Assembly (NCBI GenBank): GCA_900545405.1
Contig: UQYT01000006.1
Coordinates: 1 to 64,000, forward strand
Length of the DNA stretch: 64,000 bases
From: an uncultured Eubacteriales bacterium
Lineage (GTDB): Bacteria > Bacillota > Clostridia > Oscillospirales > Oscillospiraceae
Direction: 5' to 3'
Under the pieces are notes generated by a model. It was not told the DNA's origin, made no database searches, and saw only the letters and a list, made by a program, of their open reading frames with translations. Of the stretch, positions 10,430 to 18,556 are shown piece by piece. The translations under genes and the position numbers were made by a program. How positions within the stretch are numbered: position 1 is the stretch's first letter; every line of letters begins with the position of its first letter.

Positions 10430-12097
10430 TCATTCAAAGATGTACACCCGCAGCTCATAGGGGCGGGCGGTGAAGCTGTTGTTGATGACGAGGTTCATCT
10501 CGTAATTCTTGAGCACCAGCCGCCCGGCGAGGAGGTCAAAGCCCTCCGGGGCGGTGAAATACGTCTCCTTGTCCGCAAAGGAGCAGATGACGAGCAGCCG
10601 ACGGTCGCCGCTCTCGCGGGAGTAGACGTAGAAGTTCGGGCTCTGCTTGAGGTGTTCCTTGTACTCGCCGTCCATGACCAGGGGCTCGCTCTTGCGGAAG
10701 GCGATGAGCTCGCGGTAGAAGTTGAGCAGGGAGTCCGGGTCCTTTTCCTCGACGGCGACGTTGACGTCGCGGTAGTTCTCGTTCACGTAGAACCAGGGGC
10801 GCGTCTCGGAGAAGCCGGCCCAGGGCCCGCCCGTCCACTGCATGGGCGTGCGCGCGGAGTCGCGGCAGGACTTCTGCGCCATGGTCAGCACCGCCTGCTG
10901 GGGCAGGACCTTCGAGGCGATGCGGCAGTTGTTTTTGAGCATGACGTCCACATACATGTCCAGCCGGGGCAGGCGCAGGTTCGTCATGCCGATCTCCTGG
11001 CCCTGATAGACAAAGGGCGTGCCCTGCTGGAGCATGTAGCAGGCGGCGAGCATCTTGCCGGACTCGGTGCGCCAGCGCTCGCTGCCGTAGCGGCTGATGA
11101 CGCGCGGGTGGTCGTGGTTCTCAAGATAGAGCGCGTTCCAGGCCTTGCCCGCGAGCTTCTCCTGCCAGTCGGAGAAGGCGCGCTTGAGCTTTTTGAGGCT
11201 GAAGGGCCGCTGGATGAAGTCCGTCATGATGCAGTCGGCCTCCATGTGCGCAAAGCCGAACATGAGGTCGAGCTCGCCGGACTCGAGATAGGGCAAGGCC
11301 TCCTCCGGCTTCATGCGCGTGCCCTCGCCGAGGAGCATGCAGTCGTAGTCCTCTACCGCCTCGCGGTACTCGCGCAGATAGTCGTGGATGTGCGGGCCGT
11401 TCATGTACTTGGACATGCCCGTCGCCGCCGGGAGCTTGGGATAGGCGTCCGGCAGGCCCGGGGTCTTGGAGATGAAGGTGATGACGTCCTCGCGGAAGCC
11501 GTCCACGCCCATGTCCAGCCAGAAGCGCATGATGCTCTTGACCTCCTCGCGCACGGTGGGGTTGTCGTGGTTGAGGTCGGGCTGCTTCTTGGCGAAGATG
11601 TGGAGGTAATACTCCCCGCTCTGGGGGTCGAGCTCCCAGGCGCCGCCCTCGAAGAGGCTGTCCCAGTTGTTGGGAGGCTTCATCCCGCCAGAGCGCGTGC
11701 GCCGGCCCGGCCGCCAGAAGTAGTAGTTCCGGTACGGACTGTGGATGTCACGGCTCTGCTTGAACCACTCGTGCTCGTCGGAGGTGTGGTTCACCACGAG
11801 GTCCATGAACACGCGCATCCCGCGCTCGTGCGCGCCGTCGAGGACCTCCTTGAAGACCTCGAGGTCGCCGTACTCGGGGTTTATGTTCTTGTAATCCGCC
11901 ACGTCGTAGCCGAAGTCGGCGTTGGGCGAGGGGTAGAGGGGCGAAAACCAGATGGCGTCCACGCCGAGGCTCTTGATGTAGTCGAGCTTCGACAAAACGC
12001 CCCAGAGGTCGCCTATACCGTCCCCGTTCCCGTCGCAGAAACTCCGCGGCCAGATCTGGTAGACGACCATGGACTTGTACCAATCGTTCTTAGCCAT
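10430..12097 (-). CDS. GH13 alpha-glucosidase (oligo-1,6-glucosidase type)
   Basis: Cytosolic glycoside hydrolase that cleaves alpha-glucosyl units from short oligosaccharides. The 555 residues show the GH13 signatures: DLVVNHTS (region I), GVDGFREDVI with the nucleophile Asp (region II), LLGEGTR with the acid/base Glu (region III) and LENHDHPR with the transition-state Asp (region IV), plus a C-terminal beta domain. Similar enzymes act on isomaltose, sucrose or trehalose-6-phosphate; the substrate cannot be read from the sequence, and no sugar transporter is adjacent. ATG at 12097 has GGAGG eight bases upstream; an in-frame TTG at 12112 lies on that site. Confidence 0.92.
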   Translation of the reverse strand: MAKNDWYKSMVVYQIWPRSFCDGNGDGIGDLWGVLSKLDYIKSLGVDAIWFSPLYPSPNADFGYDVADYKNINPEYGDLEVFKEVLDGAHERGMRVFMDLVVNHTSDEHEWFKQSRDIHSPYRNYYFWRPGRRTRSGGMKPPNNWDSLFEGGAWELDPQSGEYYLHIFAKKQPDLNHDNPTVREEVKSIMRFWLDMGVDGFREDVITFISKTPGLPDAYPKLPAATGMSKYMNGPHIHDYLREYREAVEDYDCMLLGEGTRMKPEEALPYLESGELDLMFGFAHMEADCIMTDFIQRPFSLKKLKRAFSDWQEKLAGKAWNALYLENHDHPRVISRYGSERWRTESGKMLAACYMLQQGTPFVYQGQEIGMTNLRLPRLDMYVDVMLKNNCRIASKVLPQQAVLTMAQKSCRDSARTPMQWTGGPWAGFSETRPWFYVNENYRDVNVAVEEKDPDSLLNFYRELIAFRKSEPLVMDGEYKEHLKQSPNFYVYSRESGDRRLLVICSFADKETYFTAPEGFDLLAGRLVLKNYEMNLVINNSFTARPYELRVYIFE

Positions 12098-12116
12098 AGC
12101 ATCAGCCTCCAAGCAG

Positions 12117-12122
12117 AGTATA
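12117..12122 (-). promoter_or_regulatory. Possible extended -10 promoter for the glucosidase gene
   Basis: TGGTATACT on the minus strand is an extended -10 element about 20 bases before the start codon; no good -35 is visible 16-18 bases upstream. Confidence 0.35.
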
Positions 12123-12244
12123 CCAGAGCCTCCGCCCGTTTACCAGCCCCAAATAGAGCGCCGTCACCTGCGCAGGATCCGACGGATGGAGGGCTTTGCT
12201 CGTGTTTATTGCCTTTATGCCAGATTTACATCCCCCCGGGGGGC

Positions 12245-12273
12245 TTGTATGTCTAAACTAACCATATTATAAT
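12245..12273 (+). promoter_or_regulatory. Promoter for the methyltransferase-transporter operon
   Basis: TTGTAT (12245-12250), 17 bases and TATAAT (12268-12273). The -35 abuts a perfect 12-bp palindrome of six C and six G (12232-12243). Downstream, GATAATG at about 12299 resembles half of a Fur-type site, which would suit a metal-uptake operon but is not complete. Confidence 0.6.
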
Positions 12274-12333
12274 AATGAAAAAATTGCATCGTTGCTTTGA
12301 TAATGCCTATATAATGGTAAAAGATCTGCTTTT

Positions 12334-12972
12334 ATGAATGATATGCTGTCCGGAGGCGGCGAAGGCATCAACAAGGACGACGTGGTGCGCTTCTTCAATG
12401 CCCTTGCGCGCGGGTGGGATGACGAGATCTCGGTGGACAAAGACAAGATAGAGTTTATCCTGGACAAGGCCGAAGTGCGGCCGGGCACGCGTGTCCTGGA
12501 CGTCGCCTGCGGGACAGGGGTGCTGTTTCCGTTCTACCTAGAGCGGGAGACCTCCCATGTCCTGGCCGTCGACATATCGCCGGAGATGACAAACCTGGCG
12601 GAGTGCAAGCTGGCCGCCACCAGGGCAAGAAACCGGATAGAGGTCGTTTGCGGAGATATCGAAGCCATGCGCGGCACCGGCGACTATGACTGCTGCGTGG
12701 TATACAACGCTTTTCCGCACTTCCCGGAGCCACGCCGGCTGGTGAGCCGACTTGCCGCCTGGCTGAAGCCCAACGGCAGGCTGACCGTGGCCCACAGCAT
12801 GAGTCTCGCCCAGCTTGACCGGCATCACGCCGGAAGGGCGGCGAAGGTGTCGCGCGCGATGCTGACGGCGCCGGAGCTCGCGGACGTCCTCAGCCAGTGG
12901 TTTACCGTCGACATTGCTATTTCCGACGACGAAAAATACATAGTCTCGGGCAAGCTCATCGCCGGGGCATGA
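12334..12972 (+). CDS. Class I SAM-dependent methyltransferase
   Basis: Small-molecule-type methyltransferase, 212 residues. Motif I is VLDVACGTGVLFPFYL, followed by the acidic VLAVDISPEM (motif II) and a motif IV region DCCVVYNAFPHF. The N-terminus (VRFFNALARGWDD) matches the short helix seen in the UbiE-like group. No clear ribosome site precedes ATG 12334, and ATG 12343 is possible. The stop overlaps the next start (ATGA), so it is translated with a FecCD-type transporter. The substrate is unknown; a role in modifying the transported metal chelate is an inference from position only. Confidence 0.85.
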   Translation: MNDMLSGGGEGINKDDVVRFFNALARGWDDEISVDKDKIEFILDKAEVRPGTRVLDVACGTGVLFPFYLERETSHVLAVDISPEMTNLAECKLAATRARNRIEVVCGDIEAMRGTGDYDCCVVYNAFPHFPEPRRLVSRLAAWLKPNGRLTVAHSMSLAQLDRHHAGRAAKVSRAMLTAPELADVLSQWFTVDIAISDDEKYIVSGKLIAGA

Positions 12973-14033
12973 TGGGCGCAAGACAAGGAGCCAAGGCGGG
13001 GAAGCTTGCCGTGATCGCCGCCCTCGCCGCCGCTGTGGCAGCGCTGTCGGTAGTCTGCCTCTTTATCGGTTCGTCGAACATGTCCTTGAAAGACTGCATC
13101 GACGCCTTGGCCAGGACGAGCGAGAGCCAGAACGACATACGCATCATCTGGAGCATACGCATACCGCGCGTGCTGGCCGCGATCGTTGCGGGGGCCGGGC
13201 TGTCGGTCTCGGGGCTGATCATGCAGACGGTATTGGGCAACGCGATGGCTTCGCCCTCCACGCTGGGGGTGGCCAACGCGGCGGTATTTGGCGCCAACCT
13301 CTCAATAATAGCCTTTGCAGGAGGCTTTCTGGACACCGGGAATCATCTTGCAAACTACGCGGCAGGGGCAAATCCGTATGCCACCTCGATGATGGCGTTT
13401 TTCTTTTCGATATTGTCGATCCTGCTGGTCCTCGGGCTGTGCCGGCCGCGGACTTTCTCGCCCAATATGGTCATACTTGCGGGGATAGCCATGGGCTCTG
13501 TCTGGACCGCCGGCACGACGCTGCTGCAATTCTATGCCACAGACGTTGGAATCTCCGCCGCGGTGATATGGAACTTCGGCGATCTTGGCCGCGCGACAAA
13601 CAAGACCGACTTTATAATGCTTGCGGTAGTGGTCATAGGCAGCGCGTTCTTCATGCTGATGTCGTGGCGCTACAACGCCCTGCTGAGCGGCGACGCGACG
13701 GCGAGAACCATGGGCATAAACGTTGACGCGCTGCGCTTTGCTTCGCTCCTGCTGGCCTCAATGATAACCGCCGTGTGCGTTTCATATTTGGGCATAATCG
13801 GGTTCGTGGGCATAATCTGCCCGCATGTGACAAAAAAGCTGCTGGGAGAGGACCACCGCTATTCAACTCCGGCGTCCATACTGAGCGGGAGTCTTCTCCT
13901 GCTGATGGCGGACACGCTTTCACGGAGTATGGGCGGCGGCTCGGCGCTCCCGGTCGGCGCAATAACCACCCTGCTGGGCGCGCCGTTTTTCGCGGCCATA
14001 ATTTTTTCGGGGAGGCGCGTGGCGGATGCTTGA
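12969..14033 (+). CDS. FecCD-family ABC transporter permease
   Basis: Membrane channel for an iron-chelate, haem or cobamide-type substrate, 354 residues with about nine or ten hydrophobic segments. Family signatures are IRIPRVLAAIVAGAGLSVSG near the N-terminus and LGIIGFVGIICPH near the C-terminus, which contacts the ATPase. ATG 12969 overlaps the methyltransferase stop by four bases; longer upstream starts would sit inside that gene. The ATPase gene overlaps its end by eight bases. Confidence 0.92.
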   Translation: MMGARQGAKAGKLAVIAALAAAVAALSVVCLFIGSSNMSLKDCIDALARTSESQNDIRIIWSIRIPRVLAAIVAGAGLSVSGLIMQTVLGNAMASPSTLGVANAAVFGANLSIIAFAGGFLDTGNHLANYAAGANPYATSMMAFFFSILSILLVLGLCRPRTFSPNMVILAGIAMGSVWTAGTTLLQFYATDVGISAAVIWNFGDLGRATNKTDFIMLAVVVIGSAFFMLMSWRYNALLSGDATARTMGINVDALRFASLLLASMITAVCVSYLGIIGFVGIICPHVTKKLLGEDHRYSTPASILSGSLLLLMADTLSRSMGGGSALPVGAITTLLGAPFFAAIIFSGRRVADA

Positions 14034-14796
14034 GATAAGGGGACTGTCGTTTTCATATGGCGCGCGCGCCGGCGCCGTTCTGAGGAGCGTGGACCTGGAG
14101 CTGCGAGCCGGGGAAATAGGCGTGCTGCTCGGGAGAAACGGCAGCGGGAAGACGACCCTGTTCAAAAACATTCTCGGGCTGCTCAGACCCTCGGCAGGCA
14201 CGGTGAGCCTTGACGGCCGCGATCTGCTGGGGATGTCCGGAAGGGAGCGGGCCGGACTGACCGCCTATGTCCCGCAGGACATACGATTTGGAGAGCTGAC
14301 CGTCTTTGAGTCCGTGCTCATGGGGCGCGTCTCCAGCTTCGGATTCAGGGCCGGGAAAGAGGATAAGGCCGTGGCGGAGCGGATAATCTCCGAAATGCAC
14401 CTGGAAAACTTTGCGCACAGGAACGCTGCCCGCCTGTCGGGCGGAGAGCGGCAGAAGGTGGCCATCGCCAGGGCCCTTGCCCAGGAGCCGCGGCTTCTCG
14501 TGTTCGACGAGCCCACCGGGAACCTCGATATAGCCAACGAGCAGCTGATAATGGAGGAGGCGGTGAAACTCGCTCGCGAAAAGCGCGTGGGCGTTTTGTG
14601 TTCGCTGCACGACCTCAATCAGGCGATGAACTTTGGCGACCGGTTTTACTTTCTGAAAGACGGGGGCGTAAAGTACTCGGGCGGTAAGGAGCAGTTTACC
14701 GAGGCCGTCATAAACGATGTTTTTGGCATTGATGTCAGAATCATAAACCACGAAGGAGAAAACATTATTCTAGGAGGAAAAAAGAATGAAAACTAA
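14026..14796 (+). CDS. FecE/BtuD-type ABC transporter ATP-binding protein
   Basis: ATPase that energises the FecCD permease. The 256 residues carry Walker A GRNGSGKTT, Q-loop AYVPQD, signature LSGGERQKV, Walker B LLVFDEPTGNLD and the switch His in SLHDLNQA. This is the iron-chelate/cobalamin subfamily by overall pattern. It overlaps the permease by eight bases and the lipoprotein gene by eleven. Confidence 0.93.
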   Translation: MLEIRGLSFSYGARAGAVLRSVDLELRAGEIGVLLGRNGSGKTTLFKNILGLLRPSAGTVSLDGRDLLGMSGRERAGLTAYVPQDIRFGELTVFESVLMGRVSSFGFRAGKEDKAVAERIISEMHLENFAHRNAARLSGGERQKVAIARALAQEPRLLVFDEPTGNLDIANEQLIMEEAVKLAREKRVGVLCSLHDLNQAMNFGDRFYFLKDGGVKYSGGKEQFTEAVINDVFGIDVRIINHEGENIILGGKKNEN

Positions 14797-15985
14797 ACAA
14801 CTGCTTTCTCTCTTCCTGGCGGCAGCCATGGTTCTTGCCCTCTGCGCCTGCGGGGCAGGTCCCGCCGCGCCGGGCGCCATGGCCAGCGAGGCGCCCGAGC
14901 CCTCCCAGAGCGCTCAGACTGAGGAAATGATGATAACGGACATGATCGGGCGCGAGGTCTCCATTGTGCCCGGCAGTTATGAGAGAGTGGTCTGCATCGG
15001 AGCCGGAGCGCTGCGCATGTACAGCTACATAGGCGACGTGGGCCTGCTGTGCGGCGTTGAGGACATTGACAATCTGAGCCTTCAAGAGCGTCCGCAGATG
15101 TTTGACGGCGTGGCCAGGCCCTACGTGCTTGCATACAAAGACGTGTTCTTCAAGCTGGATTCTTGCGGCGTAGGCGGGCCCAACGCGCAGTCCGCCGAAG
15201 CGGAGAAGATCCTCGTCTGCAAGCCGGACATCGTCATATCCGAATATGAGGACCTGGACCGGGAGAACGCTCTGCAGGAGCAGCTGGGAGTGCCGGTTGT
15301 GACGCTCAAGGCAGGTCCGGGCGGAGTTTTCGACCAGGCGTTTGCCGAAACCATGACCATGCTGGGGACCATATTCGGCAAGGGAGAAAAGGCCGCGGAG
15401 CTCGTCAAATTCATCGAATCCGAGCGCGCCGAGATAGAGAGGCGCACGGCCGATATCCCCGAAGAGGACAAGCCCTCCGTCTACATATGCGGCCTGGGCA
15501 ACTGGGGGACAACGAATCACCTGATGACGGCGCAAAATTACATAGCCTTTGAGGTAGCCCACGTCAAAAACGTGGTAACGGCTCTGACGGCAAACGGCAT
15601 ACAGCCCATTGAGGAGGAAAAGTTCGTCTCCCTCGGGGAGAACATGGACATCATGATAATAGACGCCGCGGCGGTGAAGAACATCCGCCCCCTCTACGCC
15701 GAGGACAGCACCATGTTCGACAGCTGCAAGGCCTGGCGGAACGGCGAAGTATATCTCCAGATGGCCTACAACGCCTACTACACAAACTATGAAACCGCGC
15801 TCATCGACACGTGGTTCATCGCAAAGAGCGTTTACCCCGAGGCTTTTGCGGACATAGATATGACCGAAAAGACGAATGAGATAACCGAGGCCTTCCTGGG
15901 GCAGAAGCTGGCCGAAGAGATATTTGCCTGCCCAGCCAGCTTCGGCGGATATCAGAAGATAGACACCGCAGACTTTTTCAATTGA
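14786..15985 (+). CDS. Iron-chelate-type ABC transporter substrate-binding lipoprotein
   Basis: Extracellular receptor of the FecCD-type system, 399 residues. The signal peptide ends in lipobox LCAC, then a Ser/Glu/Ala/Pro linker leads into a class III binding fold (MIGREVSIVPGSYERVVCIG at its start). An AGGAGG inside the end of the ATPase gene gives it a strong ribosome site, fitting the need for excess binding protein. The gene order, with receptor last and a methyltransferase first, is less common than receptor-first operons. The ligand is not evident; iron siderophore, haem and corrinoid are all possible. Confidence 0.9.
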   Translation: MKTKQLLSLFLAAAMVLALCACGAGPAAPGAMASEAPEPSQSAQTEEMMITDMIGREVSIVPGSYERVVCIGAGALRMYSYIGDVGLLCGVEDIDNLSLQERPQMFDGVARPYVLAYKDVFFKLDSCGVGGPNAQSAEAEKILVCKPDIVISEYEDLDRENALQEQLGVPVVTLKAGPGGVFDQAFAETMTMLGTIFGKGEKAAELVKFIESERAEIERRTADIPEEDKPSVYICGLGNWGTTNHLMTAQNYIAFEVAHVKNVVTALTANGIQPIEEEKFVSLGENMDIMIIDAAAVKNIRPLYAEDSTMFDSCKAWRNGEVYLQMAYNAYYTNYETALIDTWFIAKSVYPEAFADIDMTEKTNEITEAFLGQKLAEEIFACPASFGGYQKIDTADFFN

Positions 15986-15995
15986 ACGCATAGGC

Positions 15996-16034
15996 CAAAA
16001 AAGCATGGGACCGGCTCTGATGCCGGTCCCATGC
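15996..16034 (-). terminator. Terminator downstream of the SDR gene
   Basis: GCATGGGACCGGC (16003-16015) pairs perfectly with 16022-16034. A run of A on its left gives a T-run only on the minus strand, so it ends the SDR operon; it may also slow transcription from the lipoprotein side. Confidence 0.85.
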
Positions 16035-16079
16035 TGCGCCTGAACGCGGCTTTGCGCCGCGAGGTATGTTATGACAGGG

Positions 16080-16877
16080 TCATTTTGCGTACATCATGCC
16101 GATTATGCGGTTGGAGAGCCGCCGGGGGAGGAGCTTGGCGGCGGCGGCCGCGGCCTTGTAGGGGAGGCCGAGGGCGATCAGGGGGCGGCTGCTCTTTCTG
16201 AGGGCCGTTTTGGAGATGAACTCGCCGGCGGTCTCGGGGCTCATGCCCGTCTCCTCGTCATGCTCCATCTTCGCAACGCTCCGCGCCACGCGGCCGCCGT
16301 AGGCGTCCTCGCGCAGCGTCTTTTTCCGGTTGGAGGTGAAGCCCGAGGAGATGTCACCCGGCATGACGGCGCAGACGCTGATGCCGAAGGGCCGCACCTC
16401 GTTTTGCAGCGCCAGCACATAGGCGTTTATCGCGGCCTTCGAGACCGAGTACCAGAGCTGGAAGGGTATGGGCAATATGCCAGCGATGGAGCTCATGCAC
16501 ACGATGCGCCCGCCGCCCTGGGCGCGCATGACGGGGATGACCGCCCGCGCGGCACGGTCCGCGCCGTAGAGGTTCAGCTCCAGCTGCGCGTGCGCGTCAT
16601 CCGGGGAGGTGTACTCCGCCGCGCCCGAGATGCCGAAGCCCGCGTTGCACACGAGGATGTCTATCCGCCCCTCGCGCCGCTCGACTTCAGCGACTGCGGC
16701 CTGGACGCTCTGCTCGTCCGTCATGTCCGCCGTCAGGTGCTCGACGCCCGGCGTGCCCTCCTTCGCGTGCCGCGAGAGCTCATAGACCTTGCAGCCGGCC
16801 TTCGCCAACGACATGGCTGTGCAGCGGCCTATGCCGCCCGAGCCGCCTGTGACTATTGCAATTTCACGCTCTTTCAT
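16080..16877 (-). CDS. SDR reductase, 3-ketosphinganine-reductase-like
   Basis: Short-chain dehydrogenase of 265 residues. The nucleotide site TGGSGGIG, the NAG motif CNAGFG, the catalytic Ser in CMSSIAG and YSVSK (Tyr and Lys of the active site) are all present. The C-terminal helix KLLPRRLSNRIIGMMYAK is hydrophobic-basic, as in membrane-associated lipid SDRs. It overlaps the end of the alpha-oxoamine synthase gene by 14 bases, so the two are translated together. That pairing suggests it reduces the beta-keto group of the synthase product. ATG 16877 follows GGAGG at about twelve bases. The family is sure; the substrate is inferred. Confidence 0.85.
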   Translation of the reverse strand: MKEREIAIVTGGSGGIGRCTAMSLAKAGCKVYELSRHAKEGTPGVEHLTADMTDEQSVQAAVAEVERREGRIDILVCNAGFGISGAAEYTSPDDAHAQLELNLYGADRAARAVIPVMRAQGGGRIVCMSSIAGILPIPFQLWYSVSKAAINAYVLALQNEVRPFGISVCAVMPGDISSGFTSNRKKTLREDAYGGRVARSVAKMEHDEETGMSPETAGEFISKTALRKSSRPLIALGLPYKAAAAAAKLLPRRLSNRIIGMMYAK

Positions 16878-18045
16878 CTTTGCCCAAGACCTCCGCAATG
16901 ATGTCCATCGCCTCGTCCAGCAGCGCCTCGGTGTGCGTGGCCATGCAGCTCACGCGCAGCAGGCACTCGCCCGGCGCCGCCGCGGGAGGCAGGACGGGAT
17001 TTACATACACGCCCGCGTCATAGAGCCGCTTGGCGCTGACGAGGGTGTGCTCCATCTCATATGTATAGATGGGGATTATCGGCGTCTCCGACTCTATTAT
17101 CCTCAGGCCGCGGGCCTTCAGCCCGGCCCTTGCGTGAGACGCCAGTGCACTTAGACGCTGCGGGAGCTCCGGATGTTCCTCCAAAAGCCGCAAAGCCGCG
17201 AGGGCCGCGGCGCAGCTGGAGGGCGGGATGGAGGCCGAGAAAATGAAAGGCCGCGAGTTGTGGCGCACATAGTCGCAGACGAGCTCGGACGCCGCCATAT
17301 AGCCGCCGAGGCTCGCGAGCGACTTGGAGAAGGTGCCCATGATGACGTCCACCTTGTCCTCGAGCCCGAAGTGGCTGGCCGTGCCGCGGCCGCCCTCGCC
17401 GATGACGCCGAGGCCGTGGGCGTCGTCCACCATGACGCGCGCGCCGTACTTTTCCGCCAAGTCGCAGATCTCCGGCAGCTTTGCGATGTCGCCGCCCATG
17501 GAGAACACGCCGTCGGTGACGATGAGGCAGCCCGCGGACTCCGGCACGGCCTTCAGCTTGGCCTCAAGGTCATCCATGTCCGCGTGTCGGTAGCGGAGCA
17601 TCTTGCCGAAGGAGAGGCGGCAGCCGTCGTAGATGCTGGCGTGGTTCTCGCGGTCGCAGATGACGTAGTCGCCGCGGCCGACGAGGGCGCTGATGATGCC
17701 GAGGTTGGACTGGAAGCCAGTCGAGAAGGTGACGGCGCCGTCCTTGTGGACGAAGTCGGCCAACTCACGCTCCAGCTCGAGGTGGAGCCGGAGCGTGCCG
17801 TTCAAAAAGCGCGAGCCGGAGCAGCCGGTGCCGTATTCCGCGAGCGCAGCCTCCGCCGCCGCGATCACCTCCGGCGCCGCCGTGAGGCCCAGGTAGTTGT
17901 TGGAGCCGAGCATGATGCGGCGCTTGCCCTCCATGATGACTTCGGTGTCCTGCCTCGACTCGAGCGCGTGGAAATAGGGGTAGATGCCCCTCTCCCGGCA
18001 CTCGCGCGCCGTGGTGTACGCGGCGCACTTAGCAAACAGATCCAT
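16864..18045 (-). CDS. PLP-dependent alpha-oxoamine synthase (Kbl/BioF/serine palmitoyltransferase family)
   Basis: Condenses an acyl thioester with an amino acid, releasing CO2, to give a 2-amino ketone. The 393 residues include the family marks GSNNYLGL, the PLP-contact DDAHGLGVIG and the PLP-binding Lys in GTFSKSLASLGGY. BioF, Kbl and bacterial serine palmitoyltransferase all have this layout and cannot be separated by eye. No biotin or threonine-degradation genes are nearby, whereas an SDR reductase is co-transcribed, as in sphingoid-base pathways. ATG 18045 has GGAGG five bases upstream; an in-frame TTG at 18057 lies before that site. Confidence 0.85.
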   Translation of the reverse strand: MDLFAKCAAYTTARECRERGIYPYFHALESRQDTEVIMEGKRRIMLGSNNYLGLTAAPEVIAAAEAALAEYGTGCSGSRFLNGTLRLHLELERELADFVHKDGAVTFSTGFQSNLGIISALVGRGDYVICDRENHASIYDGCRLSFGKMLRYRHADMDDLEAKLKAVPESAGCLIVTDGVFSMGGDIAKLPEICDLAEKYGARVMVDDAHGLGVIGEGGRGTASHFGLEDKVDVIMGTFSKSLASLGGYMAASELVCDYVRHNSRPFIFSASIPPSSCAAALAALRLLEEHPELPQRLSALASHARAGLKARGLRIIESETPIIPIYTYEMEHTLVSAKRLYDAGVYVNPVLPPAAAPGECLLRVSCMATHTEALLDEAMDIIAEVLGKDERA

Positions 18046-18060
18046 GTGTGCCTCCAAATA

Positions 18061-18091
18061 CTTAAAAAATTTTAATTAAAAAGTTTTAAGC
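18061..18091 (-). promoter_or_regulatory. AT-rich dyad in the leader of the oxoamine synthase operon
   Basis: The leader contains TTTTAATTAAAA, a perfect palindrome, inside wider arms CTTAAAA and TTTTAAG. It lies just after the transcription start and could be an operator for a lipid-type regulator. No regulator gene is next to it. Confidence 0.3.
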
Positions 18092-18120
18092 ATTATACAT
18101 CCAGGAGGCTGATATGTCAA
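18092..18120 (-). promoter_or_regulatory. Consensus promoter for the oxoamine synthase-SDR operon
   Basis: Minus strand TTGACA (18115-18120), exactly 17 bases, TATAAT (18092-18097): a full match to the sigma-A consensus. Confidence 0.9.
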
Positions 18121-18150
18121 GGCACGCCTGCTCATCGCTGCGCGCTCCGC

Positions 18151-18511
18151 GCGAATGAAAGTTTCGTCCACCTTTTCAAAGGTGGCGGGGTGCAGGGGCG
18201 GAGCCCTTGCCCGCGCTCCACAGAGCGCGGAACTCTCCTGATGCTCTCATAAGCGCAGGAGGGGGTTTAAGGGGGAACCCTCGCCGGGGGTTCCCCCTTT
18301 TTGTTTACTCTTGTGCGTGTGCGCCGTTTCCTTGGGTTGTGGTCGATGGCCCCTGCTGCGATTCGACCCCATTTCTTTGGTGCTTGCCCAAAGAAACGGT
18401 GTCGAGCCGCCAAAGAAAAGCGCTTTTTACCCCGGCGGCTCCACCATTCGCGTGAGCGCTAGTGCCTCGGTGGTCGGGACTCATCTTCGCCCGACTTGAG
18501 GAGGGGGCGGG
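18151..18511 (+). repeat. Dispersed repeat, copy A
   Basis: This gene-free stretch is nearly identical to 24471-24831 and to the reverse complement of 32477-32830. It begins ATGAAAGTTTCGTCCACC, contains a hairpin CACCTTTTcAAAGGTG, a terminator-like stem (GGGGGAACCC at 18271-18280 with GGGTTCCCCC at 18288-18297, then T-run), a TTTCTTTGG/CCAAAGAAA pair and ends near CGCCCGACTT. Reading frames through it are not conserved between copies, so it is not a protein gene. Confidence 0.9.
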
Positions 18512-18556
18512 TACTGGATTTTGGCGCGCAGCGTGTGTTTGCGTCTCGTCTGCCCT

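Noticed and set aside
8023..10458. Minus-strand frame of 811 codons
   Set aside because: It lies opposite nfnAB, has no known motif and shows the composition of a shadow frame. The same applies to 2850-3980, 4242-5978, 10652-12256 and 53522-55438.
18207..18455. Frames inside the dispersed repeats read as small proteins
   Set aside because: Frames are not kept between the three copies, and the sequence is full of hairpins.
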